A stretch of 64,000 nucleotides of DNA from Paenibacillus zeirhizosphaerae (GTDB lineage Bacteria; Bacillota; Bacilli; Paenibacillales; Paenibacillaceae), in contig NZ_JAPCKK010000016.1 of NCBI RefSeq assembly GCF_030705605.1, positions 310,001-374,000 of the forward strand, given 5' to 3'. Position numbers and translations under genes: made by a program. Positions 62,536 to 64,000 of the stretch are shown piece by piece (the first letter of the stretch is position 1; the number at the start of each line of letters is the position of its first letter). The notes under the pieces were generated by a model. It did not search any database, was not told the origin of the DNA, and worked only from the letters and a program-made list of their open reading frames with translations.

Positions 62536-63378
62536 TTAACCTTTGACGCCACCTAAAGCAATACCGCTGATCACACTCTTTTGCCCGATGATGAACACGA
62601 TAAGTAGAGGAAAAATAGCCGATACCGCCGCCGCCATGATCAGGGAATAAAATTCTCCGCTCAGGGAGGTGAATTTTTGCATCGCAAGCTGAATCGTGAA
62701 CAGCTCATCGGAACGCAGAAAGATAAGCGGATTCTGATAATCGTTCCAGGTCCAGATGAAGCGCAGTATCGCATAGGTCGCAACGGCAGGTTTGACGAGC
62801 GGCAGCGCGATTGACCAGAAAATTCTTCCATGGTGAGCACCGTCAATTTTCGCCGATTCAATGAATTCCTGGTGCACCCCCATAAAAAACTGCCGCAGCA
62901 TGAATGTGCCGAGCACGCTGAAGCTGCCCAGCAAAATCAGGCCCAGATGGCTGTCGAACAGGCCGATGTTACGGTACAAAATAAACTGCGGGATCAGCGT
63001 TGCTTGTCCTGGAACCATATAAGTCGCAAGGACAATCATGAACAGCCATTTGCCTGCCGGGAAATTCACCTTGGAAAAACCATAGGCCGCAAGGCTCGAA
63101 ACCAGACAGGATATGCAGGTTGTCAGCACGGCTACTTTGATCGAATTCCAGTAATAGAGATAAAACGGGTAATCCCCGAACCAAACCTCCATGTAATTCT
63201 CCACCGCATTCCATTCTTTCGGAATCCATTGGATCGGATAAGCAAATACGTCCTTCTCGACCTTGAAGGAGGTAATCAGCATCCAGAAAAATGGAAGCAG
63301 AAACAGCAGACTGACCGCAAACACGATAACGGTGATCATAAGTTTGCGCCAGTCCCATTTTACCGCTTGCGCTTTCAT
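62536..63378 (-). CDS. ABC sugar transporter permease (MalG type)
   Basis: A 280-residue CUT1 permease with six membrane helices. The contact loop is VHQEFIESAKIDGAHHGRIF near residue 180, and the C-terminus is SVISGIALGGVKG. It starts 16 bases after the partner permease, so the two are co-transcribed. Part of the importer for the third carbohydrate locus; the ATPase must be encoded elsewhere. Confidence 0.93.
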   Translation of the reverse strand: MKAQAVKWDWRKLMITVIVFAVSLLFLLPFFWMLITSFKVEKDVFAYPIQWIPKEWNAVENYMEVWFGDYPFYLYYWNSIKVAVLTTCISCLVSSLAAYGFSKVNFPAGKWLFMIVLATYMVPGQATLIPQFILYRNIGLFDSHLGLILLGSFSVLGTFMLRQFFMGVHQEFIESAKIDGAHHGRIFWSIALPLVKPAVATYAILRFIWTWNDYQNPLIFLRSDELFTIQLAMQKFTSLSGEFYSLIMAAAVSAIFPLLIVFIIGQKSVISGIALGGVKG

Positions 63379-63394
63379 GGCTTCTCTCCTTTCG

Positions 63395-64000
63395 CTAGTA
63401 ATTGACCCATTTCTTCTGGGCCGCCCATTGCCCGAACGTGATCAGCAGCACGAACAGCAGCAGGACTACGGAAACCGAGGATGCATAACCTACCTTAAGG
63501 TTGACGAAGGCTTGCTCGTATAAGTACCAGACCATCATGCTCGTGGAGCCGATTGGGCCGCCTTGCGTCATGACAGCGATGATGTCGAATACCTTGAACG
63601 TCGAAATGATGCCCGTAACCAGCAGGAAAAATGAGGTTGGGGACAGCAGCGGAAACGTGATGCGGGAGAACTTCACCCAGACGCCTGCGCCGTCCATCTC
63701 CGCCGCTTCGTACAAGTCCTCCGGAATTGATTGCAGGCCGGCAAGGTAGATAATCATATTGAACCCGATGGACGTCCAGATGGAGATCATCATGATGGAG
63801 ATCAGGGCGAAATTAGGGTCCGCAATCCACTTTGGCGGGTTGGCGATGCCAATCGCCTTCAGAAATTCATTGATCGGGCCATACGACGGCTGAAACAGCA
63901 CCTGCCATACGATGGCCACGGCCACAATGCTGGAGATATAGGGCATGAAGTAAGCGACCTTGAAGTACCCTTTCCAATACACATTTTTGTTGATAAGAAC
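63395..64000 (-). CDS. ABC sugar transporter permease (MalF type), truncated by window edge
   Basis: The last 201 codons of a CUT1 permease; the start lies to the right of base 64000, and the frame is open at the edge (VLINKNVYWKGYFKVAYF). The contact loop SIPEDLYEAAEMDGAGVWVK lies in mid-fragment, and FDIIAVMTQGGPIGSTSMMV is the usual MalF-type motif before the last helices. It pairs with the MalG-type permease that follows. A normal member is about 290-300 residues, so roughly 90-100 residues are missing. Confidence 0.92.
   Translation of the reverse strand, partial: VLINKNVYWKGYFKVAYFMPYISSIVAVAIVWQVLFQPSYGPINEFLKAIGIANPPKWIADPNFALISIMMISIWTSIGFNMIIYLAGLQSIPEDLYEAAEMDGAGVWVKFSRITFPLLSPTSFFLLVTGIISTFKVFDIIAVMTQGGPIGSTSMMVWYLYEQAFVNLKVGYASSVSVVLLLFVLLITFGQWAAQKKWVNY

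Overview
The window comes from a low-to-mid GC Firmicute, most likely Paenibacillus. The evidence is the style of the genes: strong GGAGG ribosome sites, frequent TTG and GTG starts, YesM/AraC-type two-component pairs beside sugar ABC transporters, a Bacillus-type glgC/glgD pair, FosB, and a type I-C CRISPR repeat typical of this group. No rRNA, tRNA, replication origin, intact insertion sequence or cas gene was seen.

Left part (1-15.0 kb): the end of an ene-reductase-like gene, a hydrolase remnant, an EVE-domain gene, a glycogen operon (glgC-glgD-glgP, read leftward), a chemotaxis receptor, and a sugar-uptake unit made of two permeases, a large lipoprotein binding protein and its histidine kinase/response regulator pair. 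From 15.1 to 20.4 kb come ogt and the uronate operon uxaC-uxaB-uxaA with two palindromic operators. From 20.5 to 21.6 kb a flavodoxin-fold oxidoreductase faces an HxlR-type regulator.

Accessory part (21.7-29.7 kb, and again 38.6-40.0 kb): two tandem polymorphic toxin genes share a WXG100-like N-terminal half and promoter but have unrelated C-terminal tips, each followed by a different small candidate immunity gene. Downstream lies an orphan toxin tail with another small gene. Remnants of a type I-C CRISPR leader and repeat lie upstream of both toxins, and two more lie around a HEPN/MNT toxin-antitoxin pair. In one case the degenerate repeat runs directly into the ribosome site of the MNT gene. 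NERD and Uma2 nuclease-like genes, fosB, an AraC regulator and a VOC protein complete this section.

Right part: a second sugar system (29.8-38.6 kb) has a GH42 beta-galactosidase, a binding protein, two permeases and a divergent kinase/regulator. Ordinary single genes follow at 40.0-52.5 kb: isochorismatase-like hydrolase, intracellular subtilisin, DUF2809, two GNATs, a VUT transporter, glutamate racemase, azoreductase, TetR with ketopantoate-reductase-like enzyme, amine oxidase, a secreted protein, a 55-residue protein and a second chemotaxis receptor. From 52.6 kb to the end is a third carbohydrate locus: DUF2264, GH88, heparinase II/III-like lyase, response regulator, kinase, binding protein and two permeases. 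Together with uxaABC it points to growth on uronate-containing plant or microbial polysaccharides.
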